From: Forficula auricularia
Taxonomy: Eukaryota; Arthropoda; Insecta; Dermaptera; Forficulidae
DNA: 64,000 nt
Reading direction: 5' to 3'
Assembly (NCBI GenBank): GCA_024734495.1
Contig: JALMQS010000082.1
Coordinates: 2,909,634 to 2,973,633, forward strand
The notes beneath the pieces are model-generated. The model did no database searches. It had not been told where the DNA came from and saw only the letters and a list, made by a program, of their open reading frames with translations. Positions 23,564-34,401 of this stretch are shown in pieces (position 1 is the first letter of the stretch; the number at the start of each line of letters is the position of its first letter). The position numbers and the translations under genes are program-made.

Positions 23564-24799
23564 GGGAAAATCTAAATTTACATCACTTTTGGGAGTGACT
23601 ATACGTCACATAAACCTATCAGTAGTAAACATGTTGATAAAATAATTTTTTAAAAAATTAGTACCAACCAGACAAATAAATAAATAAATAAATAAATAAA
23701 TCATTGATGGGAATATGAATTCACAAGATTTGATAATTAATCTCGATTTGTGGATAGCAATTATCTTACTAAACATCATCATTTATAGAGAAATGTACAA
23801 TCATTTGATCGAAACAAGAACAACTTTTCAATAAATAAATATAATAAATAAGCAATATTTTCCTATATAAATGAAGATCTGGCTGATGCCGCAGAGAGTA
23901 TGATATTATAATAAATAAATAATTTGAAGGAGAAGGTTCTCTGACCCTAGTTCTCCGTCTACCCTCCACTCATCCCTATTAAATTCTCGTTATACTATGA
24001 AACATTCATTCTGCTATCGATACGTAATTTTTATTCAAATAATACATCTCTAGCAGTAATTTTATTTGACTCATCCTCCATCCTTCTCTACCGCCCATAG
24101 ATATATAAATCCATACCTATAATTTGTTCTCTGCCTTACGGCCCATCTGAACGTCACTGGTTAATATTTAATAATACCTACTGGCTAAGGGGAGGAGTGA
24201 GGGGGCCAAATCCTCTTTATATAAATTGATTTTTCTTTGTTTTTCTGAAATTTCAACAAATCTATAGAATATGAAGAATTCTTCTTTGAATTTTGAAGAT
24301 TTACATTTTCGAAGAGCATACAATTATAGTAATTATAAATATTAACTTCGTACACAAAGTGTTGATCATTATTTTTCTGGATGAAGATATGAAGAGATTA
24401 TGTGAAATGACATTACACAGACTGAGTGAAGGTTATATATTTCTCATGATTTTTTTACTTTAAATGAGGTTGGGTTAGTATAATTTGATTTTATAGAAGA
24501 CTGATTAATGCATGCTTTGGGGGTTTTCAAAGATTATGTTCCTCAATTTATCTTATGAAATTTAGTTAGAATTTAGGATTGTATAGCAAATTGTAATAAT
24601 TGTGATAAATTAAAAAAAAAGTAGTTTGTGTAGTTACATACAGTCCAGGCTAAAATACTACGATTCATAGCTCAATAGAGTCCTAGTAGTTAATCGCTTA
24701 ATTATGAGTCTAGTTTTGTTTATTTTATTATATTATAACGATCCCAAGTATAGTAATCGAATCGTTGTGTATTATATCCAATTATATAATAAAAATAAT
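23564..24799. other. AT-rich stretch with AAAT microsatellite
   Basis: An (AAAT)n microsatellite lies at about 23675-23701. A small GC-richer patch is at 24120-24220. The 66-codon minus-strand frame 23769-23969 is not recognised. Confidence 0.4.
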
Positions 24800-25572
24800 A
24801 AACTGATGGATGTAGGGTCAAAAAATGTAAATCTAGGCCCTTGGACCAAACTCAACCAAATTTAGTATACCTACATACTCAGTAGGGTGCTCCTTATTTT
24901 GGATATTTTCGAATATTTACTCGGACAGGGGATCATATGTGTCTAAATAAATAAAAAATAAAATATCCACCAAGTTTTAAGTCTTTATTTCAATTTTAAC
25001 CTAGTTCTACACAGCGATTAAGTTTCCCATCTAAATATCATGGGGGTTTTTGGCATTGAACGATCAATTTTTTATTCCGGCCAAAGTAATGGTTCAAAAA
25101 TTTGAAACTCTGTAGACTTTATCCTTATAATAGTAGCTATCCTTCAGAATTTTTACAGATTTTTAGATATTACAATTTTGGAGTTACATCTAGATAAAAT
25201 ACTGCTATATCTTATTATTAGTAAGTTATAGACTCCAAAATTATAATAGCTAAAAATCTGTAAAAATCTGAGGTATAGCCACTACTATAAGGATAAAGTC
25301 TACAGAGTTACAAATTTTTTGAACCATTACTTTGGCCGGGATAAAAAATTGATCGTTCAATGCCAAAAACCCCATGATACTTAGATGGGAAACTTAATCG
25401 CTCTGTAGCACTAGGTTAAAATTGAGTTAGAGACTTGAAACTTGGAGGATATTTTTTTAATTTATTTAGAACCATATGAGCCCTTGTCCGCGTAAATATT
25501 CGAAAATATCCAAAATAAGGAGCACCCTAATACTCAGTGGGCTCCCAGAAGACTGTATGGTAAAGTAAAAGT
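24800..25572. repeat. dispersed repeat interrupted by a hairpin element
   Basis: Its two halves (24815-24882 and 25530-25572) together match the left-end repeat of the window: AATCTAGGCCC, CTCAACCAAATTTAGTATAC, CTCAGTGGGCTCCCAGAAG and CTGTATGGTAAAGTAAAA. They are separated by the 647-bp hairpin at 24883-25529, so this repeat was in place first. Confidence 0.7.
24883..25529. mobile_element. 647-bp hAT-like hairpin element with 8-bp TSD
   Basis: Starts TAGGGTGCTCCTTATTTTGG and ends with its inverse. The two arms are complementary over most of their length, including ACTTTATCCTTATAATAG against CTACTATAAGGATAAAGT in the middle. The exact 8-bp duplication ATACTCAG lies at 24875-24882 and 25530-25537, typical of hAT. 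A sister copy is at 34402-35027. There is no transposase; it is a long foldback. Confidence 0.85.
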
Positions 25573-26409
25573 TAGTTATATTATATTTTGTCTTCCAAGT
25601 ATGTTTTTCCTAAATGAAGGATTCGCATCACCTATCAAACTTAGGGAATTCCCGAATTCTTTTTTCATCCTCCATCATCTCTTATCTAATTTTATCGTAT
25701 TAATTAATAATGTTTAGATTTTGTATATTTTTTATCTATACTAACATTATTGTTCCCAATTCAAAAGCCCATCAATCCAAACATTTTAAATATAATTTAA
25801 ACAATTTTAGATTAAAAACATAAACGACAGACGTTTTTTTTTTAAACAGCCTCTGGGGTCCAAATAGACAGAGAGAGAGAAAAAGCATCAGCCACTCTGA
25901 TTACCAGTTATTAAACATTTCGATGGGTGCATCTGTGTGTGTGTGTGTGTGTTGGAAGATGAGGACTCTGAGGAAGAGGAGGCGATGTTGTCTAACACCC
26001 TCCATCCATCCATCCATCATTCGTCTATTTATGAATTTCACAAACGGGTCGATTCATAAGAAAATTTCCTGATTTCAAATCATTCGGATTTCAATATCAT
26101 TTTAAAGATTAAAGCTCAAAAACAAATTCTCCGTGAACTAATTCAAAAACAAGAAGAAAAAATAAATAGATTGAAAATATATATTCAAATTGCACAGTAA
26201 GAGTTAATTCTACTGTGTAGTGAGTTATTTTAAATTTACAAATGATAACGTCGAGCCCGTTGATAAGAATCGAACCTCTAGCCATGGTACTACCCGGCCT
26301 GCAGTTTGATGTCTTTTCACTTCGAACTGATTTTTATTATGAGATTTGTTTCCTCAGCACTCGCCAATAGCTTCACATTTTCAGTGCCTTTTACTAAATG
26401 AATGTCATA
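25573..26409. other. unique region with GT and CCAT microsatellites
   Basis: (GT)n at 25934-25951 and (CCAT)n at 26003-26019 lie beside a GC-richer patch. A GAATCGAACC word near 26266 recalls a tRNA T-arm but no cloverleaf can be drawn. Confidence 0.4.
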
Positions 26410-26559
26410 GGGCCGGTTGTATGTCGCAAAGTAAATGCTTTTTACCACTAACACAGGGTAGATGGTAAATGGAGGGACTGGGATGGCCAATCCCTCTATT
26501 TACCATCTACCCTGTGTTAGTGGTAAAAAGCATTTACTTTGTGACATACAACCGGCCCT
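26410..26559. mobile_element. hairpin MITE, GGGCCGGTTG type, short form
   Basis: Same ends and arms as 11684-11881, but the central part of the palindrome (about 48 bp) is missing, leaving a tighter hairpin. TA flanks both sides. It is a deletion derivative of the longer form or a second active subtype. The 128-codon frame 26462-26848 begins inside it and is chance. Confidence 0.85.
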
Positions 26560-26630
26560 TATAGTACTATATACCTTCATAAAGAGAAATCAATGGGGCT
26601 GTCCTCTGCTTGGTGCCAATAAACATAATA

Positions 26631-26708
26631 CAGTCGACTCTCGATCATTCATAATCTTCAGCTTTATTCTTGAAGTCCCTTGGATTTCGAATTATCGAGA
26701 GTCGACTG
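26631..26708. mobile_element. 78-bp Tigger/pogo MITE
   Basis: CAGTCGACTCTCGAT and ATCGAGAGTCGACTG are perfect terminal inverted repeats, flanked by TA on each side (26629-26630 and 26709-26710). The form is typical of Tigger/pogo ends. Confidence 0.85.
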
Positions 26709-26715
26709 TATATGT

Positions 26716-27247
26716 ATACATTAGACTGGTTGTTAAAAAGCAAGACGATCTAAGTTCATTTTTTGGTAAAATCGGGTTTTTTGGAAATTTCTTATCACAA
26801 ATAGTATTTTTCCTTAAATTTAAACAATTTTGGAACTCAAGTCAATGATTTGTACAGTACAAATAAGAGAAATTTCGTGACATATTTTTTTAGAAGGTAT
26901 AGACAGATGAAAGTGTCGATAATTTAATAAATATAGATAATGATTGAACATTAAACTGCTAGATAACTTACCGATAGAAAATTTACTTGGGAAATTAGTT
27001 CAAATTTATTGATGAAAATAATAATGTAACATTGTTAATAATATCCAATTCAAAAAATTATTATTATTGCAGATTTAATGAGAAATTTCCAAAAAAACAT
27101 GATTTTACCAAAAAATGAACTTAGATCGTCTTGCGGTACGTGTTATTTTTAATAAAAAAAAAAAAAATTACCTCGCGTTTTTTCATCAAAATGAATCTTT
27201 TTAGGGGGTGTCGGTAAAAAATTAATTTTTAACGACCCGTCTAGTAT
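26716..27247. mobile_element. TIR element, about 530 bp, unclassified
   Basis: The left end TAGACTGGTTGTTAAAAA is mirrored at the right by TTTTTAACGACCCGTCTA (27226-27243). Inside the left end AAGACGATCTAAGTTCATTT is mirrored by AAATGAACTTAGATCGTCTT at 27115. An insertion or expansion of about 80 bp (27140-27225) separates inner and outer right arms. TA borders suggest Tc1/mariner-like insertion. No transposase. Confidence 0.6.
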
Positions 27248-27262
27248 ACATATATATTTGTT

Positions 27263-27303
27263 AGAGACTATTGTTTCGAAGGTTAACCTTCATCAACAGT
27301 CTT
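27263..27303 (-). ncRNA. decayed hammerhead-like motif (module family)
   Basis: Minus strand: AGA, CUGUUGAUGA, AGG-UUAA-CCU, UC, GAAA, CAAUAG, UC, UCU. Stem I (AGA/UCU), GAAA and GUC are kept and an AAGG/CCUU stem II exists, but the first core segment is altered by an insertion, so activity is unlikely. Confidence 0.4.
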
Positions 27304-27428
27304 TTAATTAGAAATATTTCATCTGTTAATTCACATATGGGTTCAATTACCCGATTGGATATAGATACATTAGTTTTATCAGATCACATAACGATTGATT
27401 GTGTTTACCTTGTATTAATAATGATGTC

Positions 27429-27605
27429 AAGCCTTGCCTTGTTTGAGGCTATGTTTGATGTTTAAAATCCAACGAAACTACATTCGCTTTACTTTTTATT
27501 AAAATATGACTAAATTAATCCTAAAAAAGTTTGTCTGAAGATTGAAAATAATTTATTACGATTTGAAATCACCAAACATAGCCTCAAACAGGGCTGGTTT
27601 GGCGA
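27429..27605. mobile_element. small TIR element
   Basis: CCTTGTTTGAGGCTATGTTTG (27441) is mirrored by CAAACATAGCCTCAAACAGGG (27574). The arms extend about 40 bp each with mismatches and enclose an AT-rich centre. No target duplication recognised. Confidence 0.6.
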
Positions 27606-28460
27606 CTGAATTATGCATTTAAAAAAACAAAAAAAAACATCCCCATGATAGACGGCATCTGTTGAAGAAAAAACCTATAGTTAAACTGCTAGAATTGTAT
27701 AATTATATTATGTTTGAAAAATTATTTTCGCTGTTGGAAATATGTATACCTTAAATTCACTCGTTATGTTTAAATAATCGAGTGGTGAATTATTTTAAAT
27801 AAAATGAAATTTTTGAAGATAAGTTAATAGAATATATTGAAATACTTTAGTATTCAATCTGGGCAATGCTTTATTTTTCTCCATCTATTAATGGGATTAA
27901 AATTTATTTTTTGGGGGCGGGATTGGAGGGAGGGTTGATGCATGGTACGCATATATTATATGGTGATCAGCTGAGAGCATGTTTCAATCGTACATATGTC
28001 ATCGAGGCGGGGGTTGTTTTTATCCGGGGGGAAGAAGGTTCAGGGCTGCTATTATGTCTCCGATGCGACAACTGTACAAAATTTTCCGGTCCGTTGCCCG
28101 CGAATGGCTGAACGATTTTTGTCGAAAAGAAAAAAGAGAGCGAGCCGCCGACAGTACACACGGGGGCTGGCTATTTAGTGTCCCTAAGTATATATTCCCA
28201 TTGGTAGCAAAAATGTGTGCAAAACAGACACACGATTAGCAAGAGAGAAGACCAAACAAACGGCCGTTTAGAGAGAAAGAAAAAAGCAAAGGCCTCGAAG
28301 CCGCCCTTTTGTCACCGACACAGAGGGAAAACATTTAAACTAGCTAAAGATAATAGAAAAATACACCTTCGTCATATGATAGACAACCAAATACCAGTAA
28401 CTTTCCCACGAAATACTCGAAAAATAGATGTATTACGCAAAATAAAAAATGAAATTTAAT
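27606..28460. other. unique region with GC-rich island
   Basis: Positions 27900-28330 are GC-richer. Frames of 60-86 codons are open in several registers on both strands (27866-28239), indicating few stops rather than a gene. No domain is recognised. Confidence 0.3.
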
Positions 28461-29390
28461 TGTTTTGGTCTAATGTCATTCTGACGTCATAAGTCTGTAA
28501 CCCTCAAGAAATCATTCTTCATTTCATTTTTTTTCAAATACTTTAATGAAAACCAAAATCTTATCACCAAATGATTTTATATTTGATTAAGTTATTAATT
28601 TTCTATTTATTATATACACCATAGTTTTTTGAAAAAATAAATTTGTGGAAAATACTTTATTATAATTTTTAATTGAATGTAATGGAAGGCAGCCCAGAGG
28701 TAGTGAGGAAAGAAAAAATTAACACATATCAAATAAGGTGTAATTTATTGGAATCCTTCCTCCTTTCCTTTCAAACCGACGTTTCGGAGGATTTTTCCCC
28801 TCTTCTAATTTTTAATTTTTATAATTATTATTTATGTTTCAATCACTACTGTTTTGGTCTAATGTCATTCTGACGTCATAACTCTATAACCCTCAAGAAA
28901 TCATTATCAATGTTTATGAATCCTTATTTCATTTTTATTCAAATACTTTAATGAAATCCAAAATATTTTCAGCAATTGATTTTATATTTGATTAAGTTAT
29001 TAATTTTCTATTTATTAAATATACACCATAATTTTTTGGAAAAATAAATTTGTGGAAAATGTTTTATTATAATTTTTAATTTGTATAATTAATATATATT
29101 TCAATCACTACTGTTTTGGTCTAATGTCATTCTGACGTCATAAGTCTCTAACCCTCAAGAAACCATTATCAATGTTTATGATTCCTTATTTCATTTTTAT
29201 TCAAATACTTTAATGAAAACCAAAATATTATCTTCAATTGATTTTATATTTGACTAAGTTATTAATTTTTTATTTATTAAATATACACCATAGTTTTTTT
29301 GGAAAAATAAATTTGTGGAATTTATTATAATTTTTAATTTTTATATATTATTAAAAATTAATATATATTTAAATCACTACTTTTGTGATT
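28461..29390. repeat. three-copy ~262-bp tandem array with internal insertion
   Basis: TGTTTTGGTCTAATGTCATT begins each unit at 28461, 28850 and 29112, followed by CTGACGTCATAAGTCT and similar downstream text. The third unit runs into a partial fourth near 29370. The first interval is longer by about 127 bp because 28675-28805 is inserted in unit one. Each unit contains a perfect TGACGTCA (CRE/bZIP) palindrome. Confidence 0.85.
28675..28805. mobile_element. insertion in the tandem array with degenerate hammerhead-like string
   Basis: Absent from units two and three, this roughly 130-bp segment carries, on the minus strand, AGAAGAGG ... CCTCCGAAACGTCGG. That resembles the 32751 hammerhead (CTGAAGAAGG ... 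CCTTCGAAACGTCAG) with a damaged first core segment. It is probably a fragment of a related element. The 66-codon frame at 28673-28873 is chance. Confidence 0.4.
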
Positions 29391-29486
29391 GTTACCAAAT
29401 GAGGTGAGTGGCCCAAGAGACTATGCGTAAGTAGCATCATACCAGCATTTTTTTCATTTTTCTTACAAAATTATTGTATGGTATAG

Positions 29487-29860
29487 CAGTCTTTCTCAAA
29501 GTATGGTCCTTCAAAAAAGACAGAAGAAAAATAAAATTCATATGCATTGCGTAACACACTTTAGCTGAAAATCCCAGAGTTTGGAAATTACACATGGTAA
29601 TCGTCTTTCACTTTTTGTGCCAGTACTTACTGATGGTTAATGAAATTTATTATTCTACCTGCCTATCGACTATCCATTCTATGGAAGTATTTAAAGCACT
29701 ATGACCGTGGTCCTTCTCGACATCTTTTCACTAGTATCCCAGAATACTGGTATCAAAATATGCTAAATTGGCTTTCAAAGGGAACAAGAATAAGGTGTTC
29801 AGCAGAACTGTTCTGACTTATAAAAGTGGTCCCAACTTGAAAAACGTTTGAGAAACGCTG
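29487..29860. mobile_element. hAT-like MITE without clear TSD
   Basis: The left end CAGTCTTTCTCAAAGTATGG and the right end (reverse-complemented CAGCGTTTCTCAAACGTTTT) show the hAT-type CAG-N-N-TTTCTCAA terminus. The flanking 8-mers no longer agree. The interior has no transposase. Confidence 0.65.
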
Positions 29861-29867
29861 GTCTATG

Positions 29868-29940
29868 AGGCAACCTTGTTGTTGTTTTTTTCTCATTAAT
29901 CAACAACTCTGTGACTGTCTCGGAAAGAGTAAACAGTAAC
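29868..29940 (+). repeat. degenerate module-family fragment
   Basis: CATTAATCAACAACTCTG followed by CTCGG matches the distal part of the module seen at 18940-18975 and 44618-44645. The proximal part is decayed. Confidence 0.45.
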
Positions 29941-31096
29941 ACAGTCATACTCATTCACAGGACAATACCCGATGATTCCGAACTAGAACATAATTGAAGA
30001 AGTTTTGCCAAAATGTTTATAGGACACCACCCGCTTACAATATATATACATTCTTAGTAAACCAATTAAAGTGTACAATTTTGTAAACTTTAATTGCTTC
30101 TTCAATTGTTTTGATTCCACTACGCTTCTTCTTCTTCTTCATCCTCGTCGACGCATGATTATAAATTCTCAGAACATAAAATGTAATTTGGAGATCGCTT
30201 TTAAGTAATTTTCACAAAGATTTAATAAATTTGACTGAGTTCGCTTAAAATCACTTTCTTATTGCTTCAAATGAGTGGTGTGGTGGAGGGCTGAGGGGGC
30301 GCGGGGTGAAATGGAAAAGAGCGAAGGAGTATAAATTTTAATTAAATTAAATAGATTGTCTTGTCGTGCGCTAATGAATTGATAATCGTTTTTGATCCCC
30401 CAAATGAAATAATAAAATTAAAAGACAAAAAAAAAAGGAGAAGAAGAAGAACTAGACTAGAAGAGAAGGAATAAATATATATCCAGGGCGGTGAGCCAAG
30501 ATTTTGTTTACACACCCACACGGATACGCGAACATTGGCAATTTATAGGGACGAATGCAAAACATGAATATTTATTTGAAAATGTCATAATTTAAAATAA
30601 AAAACAGACAAAAGAAACGAATCTCTATCTCTCGCTGCCCTCTACGCGTTCTTGTTTTTCTTTTTATTATCAAAGTTCTCTTTGTTATTCTGTTTCGCCA
30701 TTTCATAGATTATTTACGAATGAAATGGATGGCTTAATGGAAACGGACGTTTCTTAATATCTGGAAGACAGACAATTATTTAATGAATTATGCATCGTGT
30801 CTTTCTGTCTGTCTGTCTGTCCGTGTGGCGCTGACTCACTTATTCGCGAACGTCTAATGAGCTAATTTCGATGCTGCAATTAGATAGACAGGGTGGAACG
30901 AATGCGGGGGTGGATGAAGACTTAAGAAAGTAAAATCAGTACAAGATTAAATACTTAATCGCTTACCTGGAACAAAGTCCAAGAAAACAATAAGACAAAT
31001 TAAACTTTAGGTTGTTTGGAAATTTTCATTTTTCTACAATTACAACATATATATTAGTTATAAAAAACTATATATATAGTATAAAGTACGTTCTTG
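29941..31096. other. unique region with GC-richer patches
   Basis: A TTC run near 30128, a GC-richer patch at 30280-30310, a (TCTG)n run near 30798-30820 and a unique block at 30640-30910 (GGCGCTGACTCACTTATTCG) are present. No gene seen. On the minus strand a CAG|GTAAGC junction sits at 30966/30967. Confidence 0.35.
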
Positions 31097-31327
31097 GGGG
31101 CCGTCCATAAATTAGGTCACACGAATTTCAAGATTTTTAGACCCCCCTTCCCCCTGTGTCACATTCTATCACATTTTCATTGAGGCTTCCCTATATTGTG
31201 ACGTCACACTATGACTTTTATAAATCTAAAAAATATATTTGAAAATTTAAAAAAAATTTTAATTTGATTCACAAATCTGAGATGTCCCCTCCGCCTTTAG
31301 TATGTGACGTAATTTATGGACGGCCCC
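31097..31327. mobile_element. MITE, GGGGCCGTCCATAAATTA type
   Basis: GGGGCCGTCCATAAATTA at the left and TAATTTATGGACGGCCCC at the right are perfect 18-bp inverted ends. The subterminal GTGACGT is also partly mirrored. TTG occurs at both borders. Similar ends are widespread in arthropod MITEs; the superfamily is not assigned. Confidence 0.85.
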
Positions 31328-32690
31328 TTGGTAGTTAAATATTTTATTTTAACATTAATATTTTTTTTTAATAAACAACGTTTGGATAGCTTAATCCGAG
31401 ATCGTTGTCATGCCCACAGATGTCTCATCACAATTCACAGTTGCCCGAACTGTTTTGAGGTTATGAATTGTGCTGACCTTTTTGTTCATTTTGACCAAGA
31501 TCCCTTCAGAGATATATTTCAAATTATGACAATTAATATTACTTATATTTACTCATACATAAAAACTTAATTTTCTTTAATATTTATAAAAGCTCGCTAT
31601 ATTATTTTAGTTGAGGTTAGTTTTTTTTAAATCTTTAACAATTAAAGACAAATTTAATCATGTAGAACAAAACTAAACACCCGATAGGATTCATAATCTC
31701 CAACAGTTCAAACTACAAATTACATATGTATTTCCAGATCTTCATCTGATGTGATAACATTTTTAGTATCTGTGATCAAAATGTAGATTATTATATGAAT
31801 TTTTTTAACTAACGTAAAAAAATTAATCTACAACAAAAATTAGTTTGATGAATTGATGTATGAGGTAACCGAAACGTCTCCCTTTATCTCCCGAGCTACC
31901 GGTTCCCTATTCAGGACTAATGTACCGTCCCATTGTTGTACAAATAGAGGGTGACCCGCCCCTATTTATAACAGTATTACCTTGAGGGCTGATGTCTTTA
32001 TGAGACAAAAAATCGAAATTGTCTCCTCCGGGGGATGATGATCCCTAACGGACCTTTTTCGTGACCACCACTTTGATATGCAGACAGGACAGAGAGGGAG
32101 GGTCTCGCCCTCTCCACCCGCCGTTTTGGCTGCTATTATTAAATCCGACTAAATTTAAACTGTTCTATTTTCTTAGTCTGAAATCGATCTTTTCTTCTTC
32201 TATACAGGGCAGATCGAAAGTTCGTTACCTTTAATTCCGGTGATTTTTTTTTTTTTTTTTTTACTTTCATTTAGATACAACAAAATAAATCCGGAAATTA
32301 GCTTTTTGAACTCTTCTAATTACACTAAAGTAAAGACGTTGTTTTTATGAATTATCTCTAGCTGTAAGTATATAATAGCCTTTTCATAGTCAAGGTGCAC
32401 ATCTTCATCAACAATTCGAGTTTGTTGTCTTCAAATCTAAAAGTGTCCCGAAAATTATTGCTCTGTTTACTATCACGTAATTCAAAAAAAATGTTTATCC
32501 CAAGGGTACAATTTATCTTAGCTATCCATTTGAGATCATAGAAAGTTATTTTTTAATCTACTTCTGGTATTTTTAGATTTATATTAAAAAATGATTTTTT
32601 TTTTAATTTTCAAAAATCTAATATTTAGAGTTTGTAATTTTTTAAAAAATCTGTGAGAATGTATATTAGTTTGATTGAAGTAGTTTTTTG
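31328..32690. other. unique region with GC-richer island
   Basis: Positions 31870-32140 are GC-rich and non-repetitive (GAGCTACCGGTTCCC, GGGTGACCCGCCCC). The 84-codon frame 31316-31570 starts in the MITE and is not recognised. An acceptor-like CTTTTCTTCTTCTATACAG at 32207 has no good donor. Confidence 0.3.
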
Positions 32691-32743
32691 GGACGGACTG
32701 ATGAGTGAATTAAGTGGATATTGATGATCCTTCACTGTCCTTT

Positions 32744-32791
32744 CAAAACCCTGAAGAAGGAAGGAATAAGCCTTCGAAACGTCAGTTTTTG
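32744..32791 (+). ncRNA. hammerhead-ribozyme-like motif (HHR 5)
   Basis: CTGAAGA (32751-32757), an A, a stem II of G plus AAGG against CCTTC (one bulged G), GAAA (32776-32779), C, GTC (32781-32783), AGTTTTTG. Stem I can be drawn from CAAAAC upstream with GTTTT downstream, with one mismatch next to the core. No inverted partner is seen nearby. Confidence 0.5.
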
Positions 32792-34393
32792 ATAGTTTAA
32801 ATTATCTTTCTTTTTTTTTAATTTTGGTGTGCCTCATCATATACACTCAGTATATTAGTTTTTTTGGAAAGATATAGAAACTTAAAAGTCTTGAGTTCAG
32901 ATCCGGGACATATTTTTTTATCTGTATCTTTCAAAAACAAAAAAAAAAAATCAAAAATGCAAAAAATACATTTGTTTTTTGATTAGTCAAATTTTAATAT
33001 TGGTTAATTATCGATTTTGGGGTAAGGGGAAGTCATGTGATAAAACTCCAAAGCAATCTGAATATTCGAGTCCATACCCGGTTTATTTCCTTGTACGATG
33101 ACAAATTAAAACATCCCAAAAAATTCCGGTTAAAAAATCTTGAAAGGAGTTTTTGAGGCAAAAACAAATTGAATTTTTGTTTTTTTTTGTTTTGATGTTT
33201 ACATGTCACAGCGGGGTCAACATCTTGATAGAAATTTTTCTTCACATTTACTAGAAATCTACTTTAATGATTAGCGGAAGTGTTTTAGCGGGTTATCAAA
33301 AATACAACAAAAAGAAAACACGTTTCGATCGAAAGTAAACGTTTGTGGAAACAAAAGAGGGGAGGATTTTTTCTTTTTATATAAAAAATTCTATAATCCG
33401 GTTTAGTTTCGGAAGCTTTCTAGCCTAAAAAGATTAGAGCTAGATATATCAAAATCTTTCTGACACACATATTTGTATTGATAACGGAAAGTAATTAACG
33501 GCATATTGAATCTCGGTTAAATGTTTTTCATGTCCGTGAATTATCTTTTAATTTACAGCTTAACCTTTCAGGTAATAAATAATATTTTTACTATTTTACT
33601 CTTTTACTTTAATATTCTCTTCCTTAAATGTTTATATTAATATAGTAGAAGTATCAATACAATATTTATAGCTCATTGAAAAAAAGTGATGTGAGGATCT
33701 TTACATTTTCAAATTATTATCCGTTATTTCAAATATTTCTCTAAAAAACATTTTTGGTATTGAAAAGTATATTGGTTGTCTCTCTGGTGTTGATAGAAGG
33801 TTTGAATTCCCTGCCTGGTATATCTTCCAGCTTAATCATGTCAATGACAAGTCCAGACAAGTTTTAGCCGAATAAAAATTGTTCATCCTGAGGAACTATT
33901 AAAATAGAAATAATACAACAAAAAAGGAATAAATAAAGATGATTAGGGAATCTTTGGACTAATCCATTTCTAAGAATTATATCAACATTTTAACGAAGGA
34001 AAAAATTAAAGAAATTTAAAAAAAAAAATTTTTTTAATATATTTTTTTAGGCAGGTAAGTATCTACATATCTTTTTTAAAGGTATAGTTCCGACAGAAAT
34101 TGACTAATAATAACCAAGTTGCGGGTCATTATTCTAATAAGAATTCTATAAAAGTAATGTATATATTTATTAATATAGAAATATTTTAATAAAAAAATTT
34201 ACATTTAAATTAAAGGGACAACTAAAAGATTTCGGGTAGGGAGGGTAAGACCCCTCTATAGAGTAGAAACGTCCCTGAGAGGAATATTTTTTGAATTATA
34301 ATAATTTTATAAATTTATCAATTATAACAAAATAAATATCAGGTAAAAATGTTTTCATATCATTTCTATAGTCTTATTTCAAGTACGGTACAT
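32792..34393. other. AT-rich region, no gene seen
   Basis: Poly-A and poly-T runs are frequent. The 70-codon minus-strand frame 33033-33245 is not recognised. Juxtaposed acceptor/donor strings occur at 33571 and 34054 on the plus strand. Confidence 0.4.
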
Positions 34394-34401
34394 ACTACAT
34401 A

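Larger units (their letters stand above)
26573..27303. mobile_element. module-family HHR element split by two later insertions
   Basis: The module on the minus strand (26573-26626) and its hammerhead-like motif (27263-27303, minus) are normally about 50-60 bp apart, as in 18828-18960. Here a 78-bp Tigger MITE and a roughly 530-bp TIR element lie between. Removing both restores a sequence resembling the intact copy (AATAAACATAATA, then ATATATTTGTTAGAGAC). Confidence 0.65.

Noticed and set aside
26225..26320. tRNA-like GAATCGAACC word
   Set aside because: No acceptor, D or anticodon arm can be drawn around it; similar words at 14653, 33807 and 40648 also fail.
27866..28239. Four overlapping 60-86-codon frames
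   Set aside because: Openness in several registers on both strands reflects local GC content rather than coding; no motif recognised.
31855..31880. Possible hammerhead (TTGATGT ... CCGAAACGTC)
   Set aside because: Both invariant C3 and A9 are changed and stem II is two pairs.
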